A stretch of 64,000 nucleotides of DNA from Nectonema munidae (Eukaryota; Nematomorpha; Nectonematoida; Nectonematidae), in contig JAUIRK010000060.1 in the NCBI GenBank assembly GCA_030549495.1, forward strand, positions 56,323-120,322, in the 5' to 3' direction. The notes beneath the pieces are model-generated. The model was not told the origin of the DNA. It searched no databases and was given only the letters and a program-made list of their open reading frames with translations. Positions 27,148 to 39,100 of the stretch are shown piece after piece. A program made the position numbers and the translations under genes. Positions within the stretch are counted from its first letter, which is position 1. Each line of letters starts with the position of its first letter.

Positions 27148-27270
27148 TCGTGCCCAGAAATTTGAACGAAAGACATTTTTAGCCCAAACATATTTAGCCC
27201 AAAGATTTCGTGTTTGTCCGACGGAAACTCTGTCGAAACAATATTTAAACAAAAGGACATTTTGGGACAA
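27148..27270. repeat. subterminal-type degenerate repeats
   Basis: Words such as GAAAGACATTTTTAGCCCAA and AAAGGACATTTTGGGAC recur with changes. A similar cluster in related wording lies at 28095-28215, and a third resembles the 9408-9540 minisatellite. They may mark the ends of a roughly 1.1-kb element, but the termini are not clear. Confidence 0.4.
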
Positions 27271-27363
27271 AATACATCAATTTATAATGATGTATTTATT
27301 ATTATTATCTAACACCAAATTTACTTGAATTATACCGCATGTAATATATTCTCACTTAACTAC

Positions 27364-27523
27364 CACTGGTGGATCCAGAGGGCGGGTCACCTGGGCCTAG
27401 GCTCCCCCCCCCCCCTATGAAGAATGGCTTTAGAAATTCCCCTTATTGATTTTGACTTGTATAGAAACATTTTACTAGTATTTTTTAAAATTGCCCTATG
27501 GTCAATTTCTGGATCCGCCTTTG
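27364..27523. mobile_element. hAT-type MITE (GGATCC ends)
   Basis: The left end CACTGGTGGATCCAGA faces the right end TTTCTGGATCCGCCTTTG. The ends share the GGATCCAGA word with the family A hATs at 22992 and 57173. Flanks TTAACTAC and CTAGCTAT match at only 5 of 8 positions. A C run lies just inside the left end. Confidence 0.55.
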
Positions 27524-27689
27524 CTAGCTATTTTATATTTACTTTAATTATCCTAATATATATTTATTTATGATCACTTAACTTATCTTAATTGATTCTA
27601 TTTCTAAATTATCTATTCTTAATTAATTCTATACTTAATCTATCCTATTTCAATCACTATTGACTATGAAATTGTAGCTCTAATTGTGT

Positions 27690-27864
27690 CACAGCATCAG
27701 GGGCGTAGGCAGAGGGGGGGGGGGACAAGAAGGCAGTGCCCCCCCCCCCCCAAATACCTTTTCTGCCCCCCCAAATATTGTTATTCCAATATGCTTGCCC
27801 CCCTAAATTCCTTGCATGCCCCCCCCCCCAACTTCCATTTTTTGGCTACGCCACTGCACAGCAT
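27690..27864. mobile_element. hAT-type MITE with perfect 8-bp TSD
   Basis: The core at 27698-27856 begins CAGGGGCGTAGGCAG and ends GGCTACGCCACTG. CACAGCAT is duplicated exactly at 27690-27697 and 27857-27864. The interior is G and C runs. Apparent reading frames over it are spurious. Confidence 0.9.
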
Positions 27865-28215
27865 GCTTCCCAAACACAAGTGTGTATGGCTGTGTTTTCA
27901 TTTTGGACAGTGTTTGTGGAGAGAAGCACAAGGCTTGGGACTGCATGGATGGTTTTATGAACGTGAAAAATGCATTCATTGTAAAGCCGTATCACATTGG
28001 CATATGTGCTCTTGAATGATGTTGCGGATACTTTCAATAAATTAGTTCTATCATTACAATTGATTAGATTATTATCATTAGAATATTCGTTCACAAAATG
28101 TATTTTCTGTCAAATGTCCATTCTATGAAATTTTCGTTCGGCCAAAAGTCTATTTGTTAAAAGTTTTGTTCGACCAAAGATGTGTTCTGCAAAATGTCTC
28201 TCCGCCAACATTAAA

Positions 28216-29837
28216 TACAAAGAAACTTTTTAGGCTGAATTGCCTTCTTCAAGGTTTATATTAAAACGATGTAAATAATATATACTTATGTTATGGCATA
28301 TAATTATTTTCATTGTTTTCATATAACCTTGAAAAAAATAAGTCTATGAAAAAGTTTGTTTATTTTTAATAGTGTCATCTTAATTTTTATTTTTCATTAT
28401 TTAAAAAGTAATTAACATTTCTTAACTATAAACTTCCAAATTGATATTTGTTAATATTTTTTGCTATTTCTAAATTGAAGATAAGAACCTACAATAAAAA
28501 TAATTTCTATTAAAAAAAATATATATATATCATCTTTGAAAAGCTTTTAATAACATTTTGAAGAAATAAAGTGACAGAAAAATATTTCTACAAAATGAAA
28601 TGTTCTCATTTTTTACCAGTGCAATGAACAAATAGTTTATTGAAAAAGGTAAAATTTTCCAGATAAAAATAATCGTAATAATAAAAATAATTGAATGAAA
28701 ATTTATTTTGAAAAATTAAAAAGTAAAGTTTAATCTGTTTTCAATATAAATAACAAGAAGGATCAAAAGCATGTCCAAACGAAATCTTTCCAAACACTTA
28801 TGATGTTTTCTATAGTGTCTTCCAAGTTTGAATTTCAAATCATATACTGAGATTAATCTAGGCATTTCACATGCTAATATATTATTCATAGGTTCAGAAT
28901 TTTTTTTGATAATCATGTGCATCATTGAACAAATAATGGGATGTGAATTGTAAGCATAGCTGGTAGTAAGTTAGCAAGTAATTGTTTAAATAATTCTTAT
29001 TTGAAAAAAGGTAGAAATTTACCAATTTAGATGCCTTCGGGTTAATTTAGATTTATTAGTAACTTTAATGCATTAAATTAAAACTTTGATTTTGTTATTT
29101 ATTCTTTAGTTAGTTAAAGAGTTCATTTGTGGGGTACACAGTACTCATTGTTAACGAGATGACATTTCAGTTTTCACAAAAAGTGAAAGAGACACGGAAC
29201 TATTCAAAAAAAATTTCATTTAAAATCTGAGATGAATTTTTCTCAATTACATTCATGAAATCTACTTGTTTTCCTTACTGCTATTTAAATGACTTCTCCA
29301 CCGAATGTGATGCATTAAGAGGGCTTTAAAAGAAAATATTTGGTTGCCCTTTATATTTTTTATATTTTTCAGCCCTTTTAAAAGTTTATGAAAAGATATT
29401 ACAACAAGAATACATAGAATATATACGATTTTTACTATTCTAGGAAAAAATCCCTCTTGGTAAAAATCCCCCCAAAAATATTCCCTAAAAAACATTCTTA
29501 TGAGAAAAAAGCCTTACAGGGAGCCAATTAATTTTTTTAAATTTGACTCTAATTTAACAATCAAAGGCAATATTCATTGTCTTTTTTATATACTCAATTT
29601 TTGTCTACTTGAATAAAAAATTCAATCAAAATATCAAAAAAAAATCAATCAAAAGTAGACAGACATGTGTGCAATTTGAAAAGACTTATCTCACTATTCT
29701 TTGATAGATGCAGATAGATGTGTGATTCGAATAGCATGTGCATCATCACATCTCATTATTTTTTTCTTGGACTTTAGTTTTTAAAATTGGATCTACATGG
29801 AATTCATTAAATCAAAAGATTCAAATTTTCTTTCAAA
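28216..29837. other. no gene recognised
   Basis: AT-rich DNA without supported coding sequence or repeats. Confidence 0.45.
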
Positions 29838-31075
29838 GGCTATGTGTACTTGAAACAAAAGGAATTAGCTAATGAAGTGATATCGTATGCGCGTGAACTG
29901 CAAAGCCAAAATAAAGGAGAAAGACAACGAACTAGTGAGTAAAGTGAACAGATGCTCTGTATGTTATGAGAATAGAACATTTAAAAGCACTCCACGAAAT
30001 GAAAAACAGAGCTAGAGATACGCAGGAAACTCCCCAGTAAATAATTTGTCTTTCCGTTGAGAACAGAAGTTAAGGGTCTGCGGCAAATCTTCCTACACTG
30101 AGCCACTTGAAAAGAAATCTCAGACAGTGTAGACAAAGAAGCCGAAATCCTCTTCCAGTATCGCAAAACACAGAAGACCTCGTCATTCCTCTAGAATATA
30201 ATCGCACAAAAAATGGTGAGCAATTTCGTTTGTATGATTCTGGACCAACAAATCAAAGAATTTTAATCTTTGCTTCCGAAAAACAAAAATTTGAAGATTG
30301 GTACATGGATGGGACATTTAGTGTCACACCAAATCTGTTTTGCCAAGTGTACACTATACATGCTTTTATAGGTGGTCGCGCCGTAACAGCTTTGTATTGC
30401 TTATTGTGAGACAAATCTGAAGCAACCTATATATTTTTACTGGAGAAAGTACAAGGCTTCAACAACAATCTACATTCTAGAAGTATAATGGTAGATTTTG
30501 AAAAAGCTATGATTAACAGCATCACAACTGTTTTCCCTATGCAGAAATTAAAGGGTGTTTTTCCAATGTAGTCAAAATATATACAAAAAATTCAGGAAGT
30601 TGGACTTTCACAGTGGTATAATAATGATGCTGAGTTTTCCTTAAAAATGCGAATGATTGCATCTCACTCTCTAGCTTTAGGTCCGCAAGATAAAATAGAA
30701 GAAGCTTTTGATGCCCTGGCAGAATTTTTACCTGAAGAAGCAAATGATGTCATTAACTATTTTGAAGAGAATTACACTGGCCGACTAACTCGTAGAGTCA
30801 GAAGACCGCCAAGATTTGATGTAAATATTTGGAATATGCATTCAAGAGCGCAGATGAAAACCTACCGAAAACTAATAATACAGTTAAAGGATGGCACCGT
30901 AGTTTTGCTTCATTGGTTGGCTGCTCACACCCTAACATTTGGACTTTAATACGATGTATTCAAAAAGAGCACGCATTACAAGAAGTGGATGTGACACAAG
31001 TCCTTGAATTCATTTCTTCGCATCAAAACATTGAAAATCGGTCAATTTTAGACTTTTTAAAAGAAATAGCTTTCA
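29838..31075 (+). pseudogene. MULE (Mutator-like) transposase, degenerate
   Basis: A FLYWCH-like start, RVNCKAKIKEKDNELV near 29890-29940, is followed by the MULE core. The core reads FEDWYMDGTFSVTPNLFCQV (catalytic D in DGTF), YTIHAFIGGRAVTALYCLL, SRSIMVDFEKAMINSI (second D), SLALGPQDKIEEAFDALAEF and NNTVKGWHRSFASLV...HPNIW. MULE enzymes cut and paste DNA with a DDE core and make 9-11-bp duplications. Stops and at least three frame changes (near 30409, 30565 and 30850) are present. No terminal inverted repeats were recognised. Confidence 0.85.
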
Positions 31076-31476
31076 ATCTTAGCTTTTATGTTTTTAATTC
31101 AGCATTAATTAAATTTATAATTTCTAGTTTTTTGAATAAATTTTGTATTGTTTCTGTTATTTCTTGTGTAATTTCTAGTTATTTTATGTTGGTTGGTTGA
31201 TTGGTTGGTTGGAGATATCAAAGCATTTCCAACCGTAAGGATATATGCTCGCATATGCTTAGATGTCACGAATTCGTCCAAGTTTTTTTATGTCTGTCTA
31301 AGTTTGTTTATGTTCAGTGTCTAATTGCTTTTTATTTTATTTTACTTTAGAAAAGGGAATAAATTGCTAAAAATAGAAAATTTATAAATATCCTGTTTCT
31401 TCTTCTTTTTCTATTTTTAATTTTTTTGCTTTTAGGAAAAATATTTATAAAAATTTATTAATCTCTGAGAAAAATA

Positions 31477-31513
31477 GGGGGGGGGGCACTTTACGCCCCC
31501 CCCCCCCCCCCCC
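31477..31513. repeat. G10 / C18 hairpin-like homopolymer pair
   Basis: Ten G and eighteen C flank the nine bases CACTTTACG. It could fold back, or could be the end of a small repeat. Run lengths are likely to vary between reads. Confidence 0.7.
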
Positions 31514-31639
31514 AGCACTTGAGCGGACAAATTTTGCCCAGCACTAATAGGGTTAAAACGGTGGTTGCTTAACAAAATATCCTTGAAAAATTTCTGATTT
31601 ATTTTATTTTATCATTTTTCACTGAAACTCTGAATGAGC

Positions 31640-32387
31640 TAGATAAAGACACGTTCTGATGATTCAGCTTTGAATGTTATGGATGATGATATCAAAGAGG
31701 TTATAAACACAGCAAAAGTTGGTGGACTTAAATCATTATTGTCTAAAGTTGTTTCAAAAGCTAGTGTATCAAAAGCGATGCTGTTTTTGTTAAAAAAAAG
31801 CTTGAGGAGAAAGATACGGTCAATGATCAAAGGAATACCAAGCTTGATGTGATAAATGAAAAAATAATGATTTGAAGAATATGCTTAAATCTGAAGAAAT
31901 ACATAAAGAATTTATAACGAAAAAAATATCATATTCTGATATAGTAAAAAGAAATTGTTTGTACGTGAAATCGAGTGAAACATCTAGAAAAGAAAGCAAA
32001 AACTCAATAAAGATTTCATTTCAAGATAAAAATATTTTGCAGAAAGCACATAATAATCTGATTGAGGGAGCTGGAATTACTCCAATACATAGATGATTCA
32101 ATTCCTAATGAAGAACTTATACAAGATATCGTTCCTTGATTGATGGAGGAAATACTTTTGAAATTTTGTTCACGAAAAAATCCAAATTTGAGAAAAAGAA
32201 ACTGGTGGTGTTTAAGGTATCGCCGTCGTTAAACGAATATTCAAGTGATGCTATAACAGTATGCTATAACTGTAAGATCACAAATTTTGACAATAAAAAT
32301 CATATGGCCGGTTGGCATGATTGTCCTTGTTATAAAAATGAAGTGAATTTTGTTAATAAGCATACAGCATATTATGAGAGTGATTAA
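31640..32387 (+). pseudogene. LINE ORF1 protein remnant
   Basis: Three successive frames (31670-31852, 31872-32096, 32136-32387) encode a lysine-rich protein with KNSIKISFQDKNILQKAHNN and a C-terminal cysteine/histidine cluster, VCYNCKITNF...HMAGWHDCPCY. This is the sort of RNA-binding, coiled or knuckle-bearing ORF1 expected upstream of a CR1/Jockey ORF2. The assignment rests mainly on position, since sequence similarity to a named family is weak. Two frame changes are seen. Confidence 0.55.
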
Positions 32388-35238
32388 TAATTGTAGATTT
32401 TTTATTACTGAAAATCTTAGTGAGTTAGATGATATTCTTTATTCTGATTTTTCAAATTTGTGTCAACCGTGTGATAATGTCGAAGTTGAATCAGGTAAAT
32501 TAGAGGAGTATTTGTCTGATTTCAACATAATGTCAATCAAGATTCGTTCCCTGAACGCTAACTTTGATTTTCTGAAATTATTTTTACAACAGTTGGAAGT
32601 CAATTCCAATAGAGTATTCCACATTATAGCTATTCAAGAGAGTTGGCTCAATGACTATTCTTGCAATACTTACTTTTGTGATTCAAATTACACTTTTTTA
32701 TCACAACCCTCACATTCAAGTTCTCACAGGGGCCTCGGGTTTTTCATTCATAGGTCCACAAAAGTTGAGGTAATAAACTTTGATACCTTGAATAAAGCAT
32801 GGGACAGATTTTCAATCAATGTTAAATTTGATAAGAAGAATTTTCATATCCACAATATTTACAAGCACACTTCGTACTCTAAGAACGATTTCGAAATTTT
32901 GCCTTACGATAACTAAATCGAATTACAATGTTTCTCACGTTTGTCATGTTAAAGTTTTTTTGGAAAATATGGTTTGTGTAAAACGATAAGCAGTATAACA
33001 AGACCTTGTATCGATAATATTTTTATGAGTAGTGCTCTTCAACTCTCCTATTCAGGAGTCATAGATAAATCATGGTCGGACCATTCACCACTTTTCATTT
33101 CGCTGAATTTTGTAGATAAGAATAATAAAAATAATAGCCCAGCTATTCATAACAAAGATTAGTTATAAGAAAGCACTAGAATCATTAAGGAAAGTTAACT
33201 GGGAAAATATTGTTGAAGGATATCCGAATGAAATTGCTACACTACTTATTAGGGAAATTAATTTTAAGTTTGATAGTTTTTCGTTTTACCAACCTAAAAA
33301 GAATAAATAAAGATATAGCAAAAACCCATGTATTAGTAATGAAATTTTAAATGAAATAGGAAATAAAGATAATTTATACAAAAAAAATGACTAAATGTTC
33401 TGGTATTCATTTTACAAAGCTGAAAATAAAATTCAAAGAGAAAGTAAAGAGTCTAAAAAAGCTAATTTGGCACTCAAAAATAAAATATTTTCAAAACATT
33501 TTTGTTAATTGTAAGAATGACTCTAGAAAATATGGAAGAATCTAAACTATATGCGGTTAAAGAGGAAAAGTCTGATAATAAAATTAACTTATCAATTAAT
33601 TCGGAAGGTGGGGATGACCAATTGGCAAACACTTTTTATAAGCATTTTTAAAGTAAAATATAGGTGATATGATTCGGGCTGATAGTAGTTTTACTACTTG
33701 TAAGAACTTCACTCGTGATTTTAAATTTTCGTTTTGTTTTGAGAGTGTTTCATATAACGATATACTTAATACAAAAACGCAAATGAAGTTTAGCAATTCA
33801 GCTGATATACATGGACTTTCAGTTAACGCAGTAAAGGCTATCGCAAATGCAATAATACATCCATTGTATATTCTTTATAATAAATGCATATCTTATGGTC
33901 TGTTTCCAGAGATATTCAAGATAAGTAAAGTGTTACCGGTCCTCTTTAAAAAAGTACAGATTGTGTTGAAAACCATAGGCCGGTGAGCATAGTCCCCATT
34001 TTTCAAAGATATTCGAAAAGATTATGTATAACCAAATATATAACTATTTTGAATTTAACTGCTTGTTGACAGATCATCAATTTGGCTTTAGAAAGTTGAA
34101 AAGTATTGAAAATCTTCACTCCTTTTTTATTACTGAAGTTGTTAATCACTGGAATAATAAAAATAACTGTAGTTTATTCTTAGACCTTACTTCAGGGTTC
34201 GATTGTATAAATCATAGGTTGACAGTTGAAAAACTGGGTTGTTATGGTTTCGATGAGTCTTCTCTTCGATTGATTGAATCCTTTCTTGAAAATAGGAAGT
34301 TTTCTGTTTTCGTAAACGGAAAGTTTTCTGCTGTTTATGACAGTGCACCTGCTGGAGTACCGCAAGGTTCTTCATCCTGGGCCTTTATTGTTTATTATTT
34401 ACTTAAACGACGTACTTGATAAGTTAAATAGTGACATAGGGAAAACATTTGGTTTTGCAGGAGATTTAACAATCACTGTCGAAATGAATAATTACCAGGA
34501 TAATGAAGATCTGAATAATAAACTTGTTGAAGTCAATAAACTCTTCTTAAATAATCAGCTATTCATTAATTATGCAAAATCTAAAGCAATGCTGTTTACT
34601 TGTTCAACAATGACATTCACTCCCAATATTAGGATTGATTCACACAATTTGGAAACTATAAGCAAATTTAATTTTGTTGGTGTTATTATTGACACTAAGC
34701 TTTCGTGGAATGAACATATCAACTCTTTGTGTAATAAATTGTGTTTTTTTAATGCAAAATTCTGAAATATCTACCAATTAATATAAAAACTATAGCCTAC
34801 AAAGCCCTAGTTTTAACTATCTTAACCTATTCTATAGTAAATTGGGGTCATAAAAGCCTTGAAAGGTTATTCAGTTTGCCGAAAAAGATTGTTAATTACT
34901 ACATGATATTTACAGCTATAAATTATTGATTTTTAAACGGTCTGTTTCCCTTAAACTTTCTTCATTTGTCGAAGTTAAATCACGAGATATATCATTATGA
35001 AACCAGAAATAAATTTAATTTATTCATTCCAAGATTTAGAAACGAAAAATGCAAACAATCAGTTGAGTTCAAAATTGCATTCTTATTGAAAATTCTAAAA
35101 AATACCGATATTAGAACTATGTTTCAACTTCGTAAACATCCTTTCAAGAAAAAAATTAAGAAAATATTAATGGAAGCATATGACGTCCAGTGTGTTAAAG
35201 AAATTTGTTTTTCTTGCTCCTATCTAAATGTTGAATAA
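32350..35238 (+). pseudogene. LINE ORF2: endonuclease plus reverse transcriptase, degenerate
   Basis: The endonuclease start SIKIRSLNANFDFLKLFLQQ and IIAIQESWLNDYS (32530-32660) is followed by RGLGFFIHRSTKVEVI. A gap where the GDFN motif should lie comes next, then RPCIDNIFMSS and WSDHSPLFISL (endonuclease end). The reverse transcriptase reads PLYILYNKCISYGLFPEIFK, DHQFGFRKLKSIENLHSF, LFLDLTSGFDCINH (consensus K at the S before GFD) and AGVPQGSSSW. Its catalytic box is FAGD, near 34456-34467, instead of F/YADD. After that comes FNFVGVIIDTKLSWNEHI. Frame changes and a lost catalytic aspartate make it inactive. Confidence 0.85.
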
Positions 35239-35529
35239 TATGAGTCTTTATAGAGGTGAAAACATTTATATAATAGCATAGATACTTTGTAGAACATTTT
35301 GAAAATGGGCTATCACGTTCAGCGGCTTTAAGTAGCCTTTGTGTATGTCCATACTACACAACTTCTGTACTGCTATTGATTTTTTTCTCTTTTAATTCTT
35401 TCACATGTTTTTTCTTTATTATAAATATTTGTTTCTTTTTGACTAACTGTTTACATTTGTTGTGTATATGAATAAATTCTTCTTCTTCTTCTAAGATGGT
35501 TAATCGCAGTTTTTGTTTTTAAGAGTTGG

Positions 35530-35601
35530 GAGCCTTGGAGATCGAACCCCTGCCCTTCAACTCTTAAGCTGAGAGGTAGACACTAACAACCATTGAGGCT
35601 C
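35530..35601 (-). other. tRNA-like sequence, 72 nt (pseudo-tRNA or SINE head)
   Basis: On the minus strand the ends GAGCCT and AGGCTC pair as a 6-bp acceptor stem. GGGGTTCGATC resembles a Pol III B box and TGGTTGTTAGTG an A box. A four-pair stem with a seven-base loop (CAGCTTA) sits at the anticodon position but lacks the U33 equivalent, and the T stem has only about three pairs. A functional tRNA is unlikely. It follows the LINE tail by about 35 bp. Confidence 0.4.
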
Positions 35602-35686
35602 AGTTATTTTGTGTAATTATAGACTCAAAATTAAAAACTCAAGTTATAGATTATCTTTATTTTTGGGGGGATTTTTTCCTCGTGGG

Positions 35687-35932
35687 ATGAGAATGAACAT
35701 GTCTTATAAGAGGTTTGCGAAAATAAAAACGATCAAAACGAATAATGGTGTTTACCTGGTCCAGGAAAAAGAAGAAGAGAAAGATGAGTTTGGTGAGGGT
35801 TACGTGGACACGTGCAGAAGACATGCGAACGGAGGTGTGGACGACAAAGACAAGGAGTGTGCTCTGGCAGCGCTTTCAATAACAACTTCAGCCAAAGCCA
35901 TAGCAGTTCTCTCTAAGATAGAGCATTTCTGA
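35687..35932 (+). CDS. possible small gene or exon, unrecognised
   Basis: ATG 35687 opens 81 codons: MRMNMSYKRFAKIKT, an acidic stretch QEKEEEKDEFGEG, then DTCRRHANGGVDDKDKE and a hydrophobic end. The segment from 35790 is richer in G+C than its surroundings for about 400 bp, as host coding DNA often is. There is no recognised domain, signal peptide or clear splice site. It could be a first exon or a chance frame. Confidence 0.25.
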   Translation: MRMNMSYKRFAKIKTIKTNNGVYLVQEKEEEKDEFGEGYVDTCRRHANGGVDDKDKECALAALSITTSAKAIAVLSKIEHF

Positions 35933-36070
35933 CCTATATACCACGACCAAGCTCAACTACACGCGCATACCTCAGCTCTCTTCGGCCTAGTGAAGAGAGG
36001 AGTCTTGCATCTCACACCATCGTCTTGACACACTCAACACACTACTACTTTCCAATCTACGTGTAGCAAA

Positions 36071-36199
36071 ATGGAGAAAGACGTGTCTCACCAGCGTCGC
36101 TACTCTTCAAGAAAGGCAGTAGAGAAAAGGCTTTTTATTTCGGTGCTATCAAAGGTCGAAGAGATTTTGGAGTTAGGAGTAATAGAGAGGGAAAATTGA
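36071..36199 (+). CDS. possible short ORF or exon in G+C-richer island
   Basis: ATG 36071 opens 42 codons beginning MEKDVSHQRRYSSRKAVEKR and ending LELGVIEREN. It is preceded by a 130-bp pyrimidine- and CA-rich segment that could be a promoter or 5' UTR. It is unrecognised and too short to judge. Confidence 0.2.
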   Translation: MEKDVSHQRRYSSRKAVEKRLFISVLSKVEEILELGVIEREN

Positions 36200-39100
36200 C
36201 GTCATGACTCGATTAAAAATTGAGACTTTGTTCACAATTTTTGGAGTTGTAATAAAAAATTGTATAATTAAAAGCATTTTCAGACTTGAGATCTCCATCT
36301 TTTGCCTGAAATTTCTTCCATTTAATTTATGAACATTCGATTTTTGATATGAAACGAGACAATTGTGTACTTTGAGATACAAACTAGCAGTGTTGTACCG
36401 ATTAGAGGAAAAATTATAAATTATAATATTAGATTTCTAGTTGTAGTAAAATGACACTACCATTTTGTTCAAATATTTCTGTAAGTTTTTAATTTGGCGT
36501 TACTTTCAAAAAAGAGGTATTCCTTGCTTCCTTTTTGTTGTAAAAAGAACCGCACAAAAGTGTCTTATTCTAAGACATCGGTTCTCAGCTCCAAGGTCGC
36601 GAGGCTCGGGACCAAACGATACGTTATGTTTGAAAATTACATACGGAAAAAGTAAATTATAATAGATACTGTAGTTCGCTACGATCTCAATTTTGCTACA
36701 ATACTTCTTTATCCAGCAGTTTTAATTATAAACCTGTCAGTTTGTATTCATACATAATCATCACATACGCAAGTTCTCAAGTATGGGTATTGACATTACT
36801 TCACAATTGGCATTGACAATTTATACGGTAATCGTAATCGAAATTAGCATCGAGCAATCACTACAAACTGGGAAAAGTATCAAATTTCATTTTCTTTCGA
36901 TGACAAATACTTTTATATATCAGCTTGAAACAAATTATTAGTTTGAAAACAAATTAAGTTAAAAAAATAAAACTAAAATTTACTTGTTTCAAATTTCGTT
37001 CTTGAATAAAGGCCAATAATATTTTGATCAATGAATGTCATATCAATGATTTTAGCTTCACCATACAACTCAAAAAACCTTTTTCTTCTCGTCAAAAATT
37101 TGTGAGCATTCTTTTTATAATTGAAAAAAGGAAGTACTTAAGTGCATTGCGATTGCAATTCGCTTCATATTAGAATCAAGTTAACTTTCTTGCAAACATT
37201 GTGGATGATTTAACGCTGATAACCATATCAGTTGGATACCACTTCGATACATTGACTTCACCATACAACTCAACATGTAAACTCTTTTATTCTAAAGGGG
37301 ATCCCTGAAACCACTTCATAATCTCCAGCTCTTACAAGCTCACACTCATATAACTCTAGTTCAGCATGATGCCTGAGTTCCATGTCGAAAGTTTGTCATG
37401 ACTTCTGGATCCTGTAGCTTTTCAGTCGCTAGAAAGTTTGTTGGCAAAGTACTTTTATAAAGTTTTACTTCTGCCTCAATCAAGCTAAATTTAATATATT
37501 AGACATTTTTACAAGCTTGAACCATATTTAATTTAACAAAAATGGCTCGAAATGTCGTAACGTTTTCCACATCCGAAACTTTTATCATAAAAATGAGTCA
37601 ATACTCTTCACAGAATTAGAACACAAGCTTTAAATCTTGTCAATTTAGGTTAAAGATCTGATCCAATAAATAGGAAAATTTATATCCCGTATTTCGCACT
37701 GGTAAATTCATTAAAAAGACATAGAAGCAGAGCTTAATAAATTCCTACTAAAGGAGTTTATATTTTGAGATTTTATGCTAATATATATTTCACTCGATTC
37801 CTTTCATTTTGCTTAGAATTATCGTTGCCAATAAGGACTAATATCTTGACATTTGGATGTCAAACCAACGCGTATTTTCTCCTCCTTACGACTCGATAAG
37901 CGATATGATCTTATCATCGAAACAGCAATCAATCATTCGAGAAGGCGAAAGGGGTTGCGTGCATTGCAGCTCAAGACTTTCTAAATGTTCCATATTCAAC
38001 TTAATCTATTTCCTAACAAATTACATCATTTTTGAAAATTTGTTGCAACAGAAGTTGATTACAAGGCATTACTTGCATAGCGAGTAGTCTTTTCAATGCA
38101 ATATGCCTATTCACTAGCAAATTTATTTCAAAATTCTAAGAATGTGTTGTAATAATAATAATAATGAAAATGTCAATGCGATTACATTTGGCAATATTTC
38201 AAACGAAGGTCATTTTTATTCAGCAAAAAGTTAGGAAACTTTGTTCTAGATTAGTTTCTCTTCATTTTCAATTTATTATTTCTTAAAATGTTTAAATTCG
38301 GTGATCGTAATTATGGGGCACCTATAAATTATTGGAGCTGAGGGTGTGTTATGGCGGAGTTATTTAAGATTATCATATAAATACATAATGCTTATTTTCT
38401 TTTAAGAGCAAAAGTGACGTTCTAGTGACAAACTACTTCCATGTTTCAATTTTTTACAAAACTACAAAAAAGATCACACAAATAGAGGAGAGCCAGAAAC
38501 AAAGAAGCCAAAGATTCCCAAAGACACTCTACATTATAAAAGAATTCATTCGATATTTGTAAATTTTAACTAAATAAATATATTTTATGATCAATAAAAT
38601 TCTTTCATCTTTTGGAAAATCTTCTTTTTTATATTTGGCCTTTTCATGTTTAACTGATACATCTCGGGACTTTTGTGCATTGCGTTCTTTATACTACAAT
38701 TGCTGCCTAATGCAAACTAGATGATTTTAATTGGCTAACGCCGAATACTCGATATTTACCATTTATTAAAATATGAAAATAAATGCATTCATGATACAAA
38801 ACATATGATTTTCGGCATGCAAGACATTCAACTTTAGATATGACTGATTCCATAATATTCTACAGAAATCGAGATTTTTCTCAATCTGTAGAGAACACTT
38901 GCTGATGCTATTCAAACTCTATAATGTTAGTCGCCAACATACGCGATATTAACTAAACTTAACGATAACGAAACCAAATTTTAATTTTCCTCTATAAAAT
39001 ATATAACAGTTAAGGTGAAGAATCCTTTTATTGCAATTAATTTGTATATATCAAATATAGTGCTTAAGCAAAGCTCATTTAAATAGATGACTTCAAGGTC

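Larger units (their letters stand above)
31640..35495 (+). mobile_element. LINE (CR1/Jockey-like) with ORF1, ORF2 and TTC tail
   Basis: About 3.9 kb containing an ORF1 remnant (31640-32387), an ORF2 remnant (32350-35238) and a 3' tail of TTC repeats near 35476-35492 after AATAAA. The near-complete length suggests a full or nearly full insertion, later broken at many sites. A target duplication was not identified. Confidence 0.82.

Noticed and set aside
27364-27523. Calling this MITE a copy of the family A hAT at 22992 and 57173
   Set aside because: They share the GGATCCAGA end word, but the interior differs and the target duplication is weak, so I kept it separate.
27686-28094. Overlapping frames over the MITE at 27698-27856
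   Set aside because: Proline/glycine runs come from the C and G homopolymers of the MITE, and the frames cross its ends.
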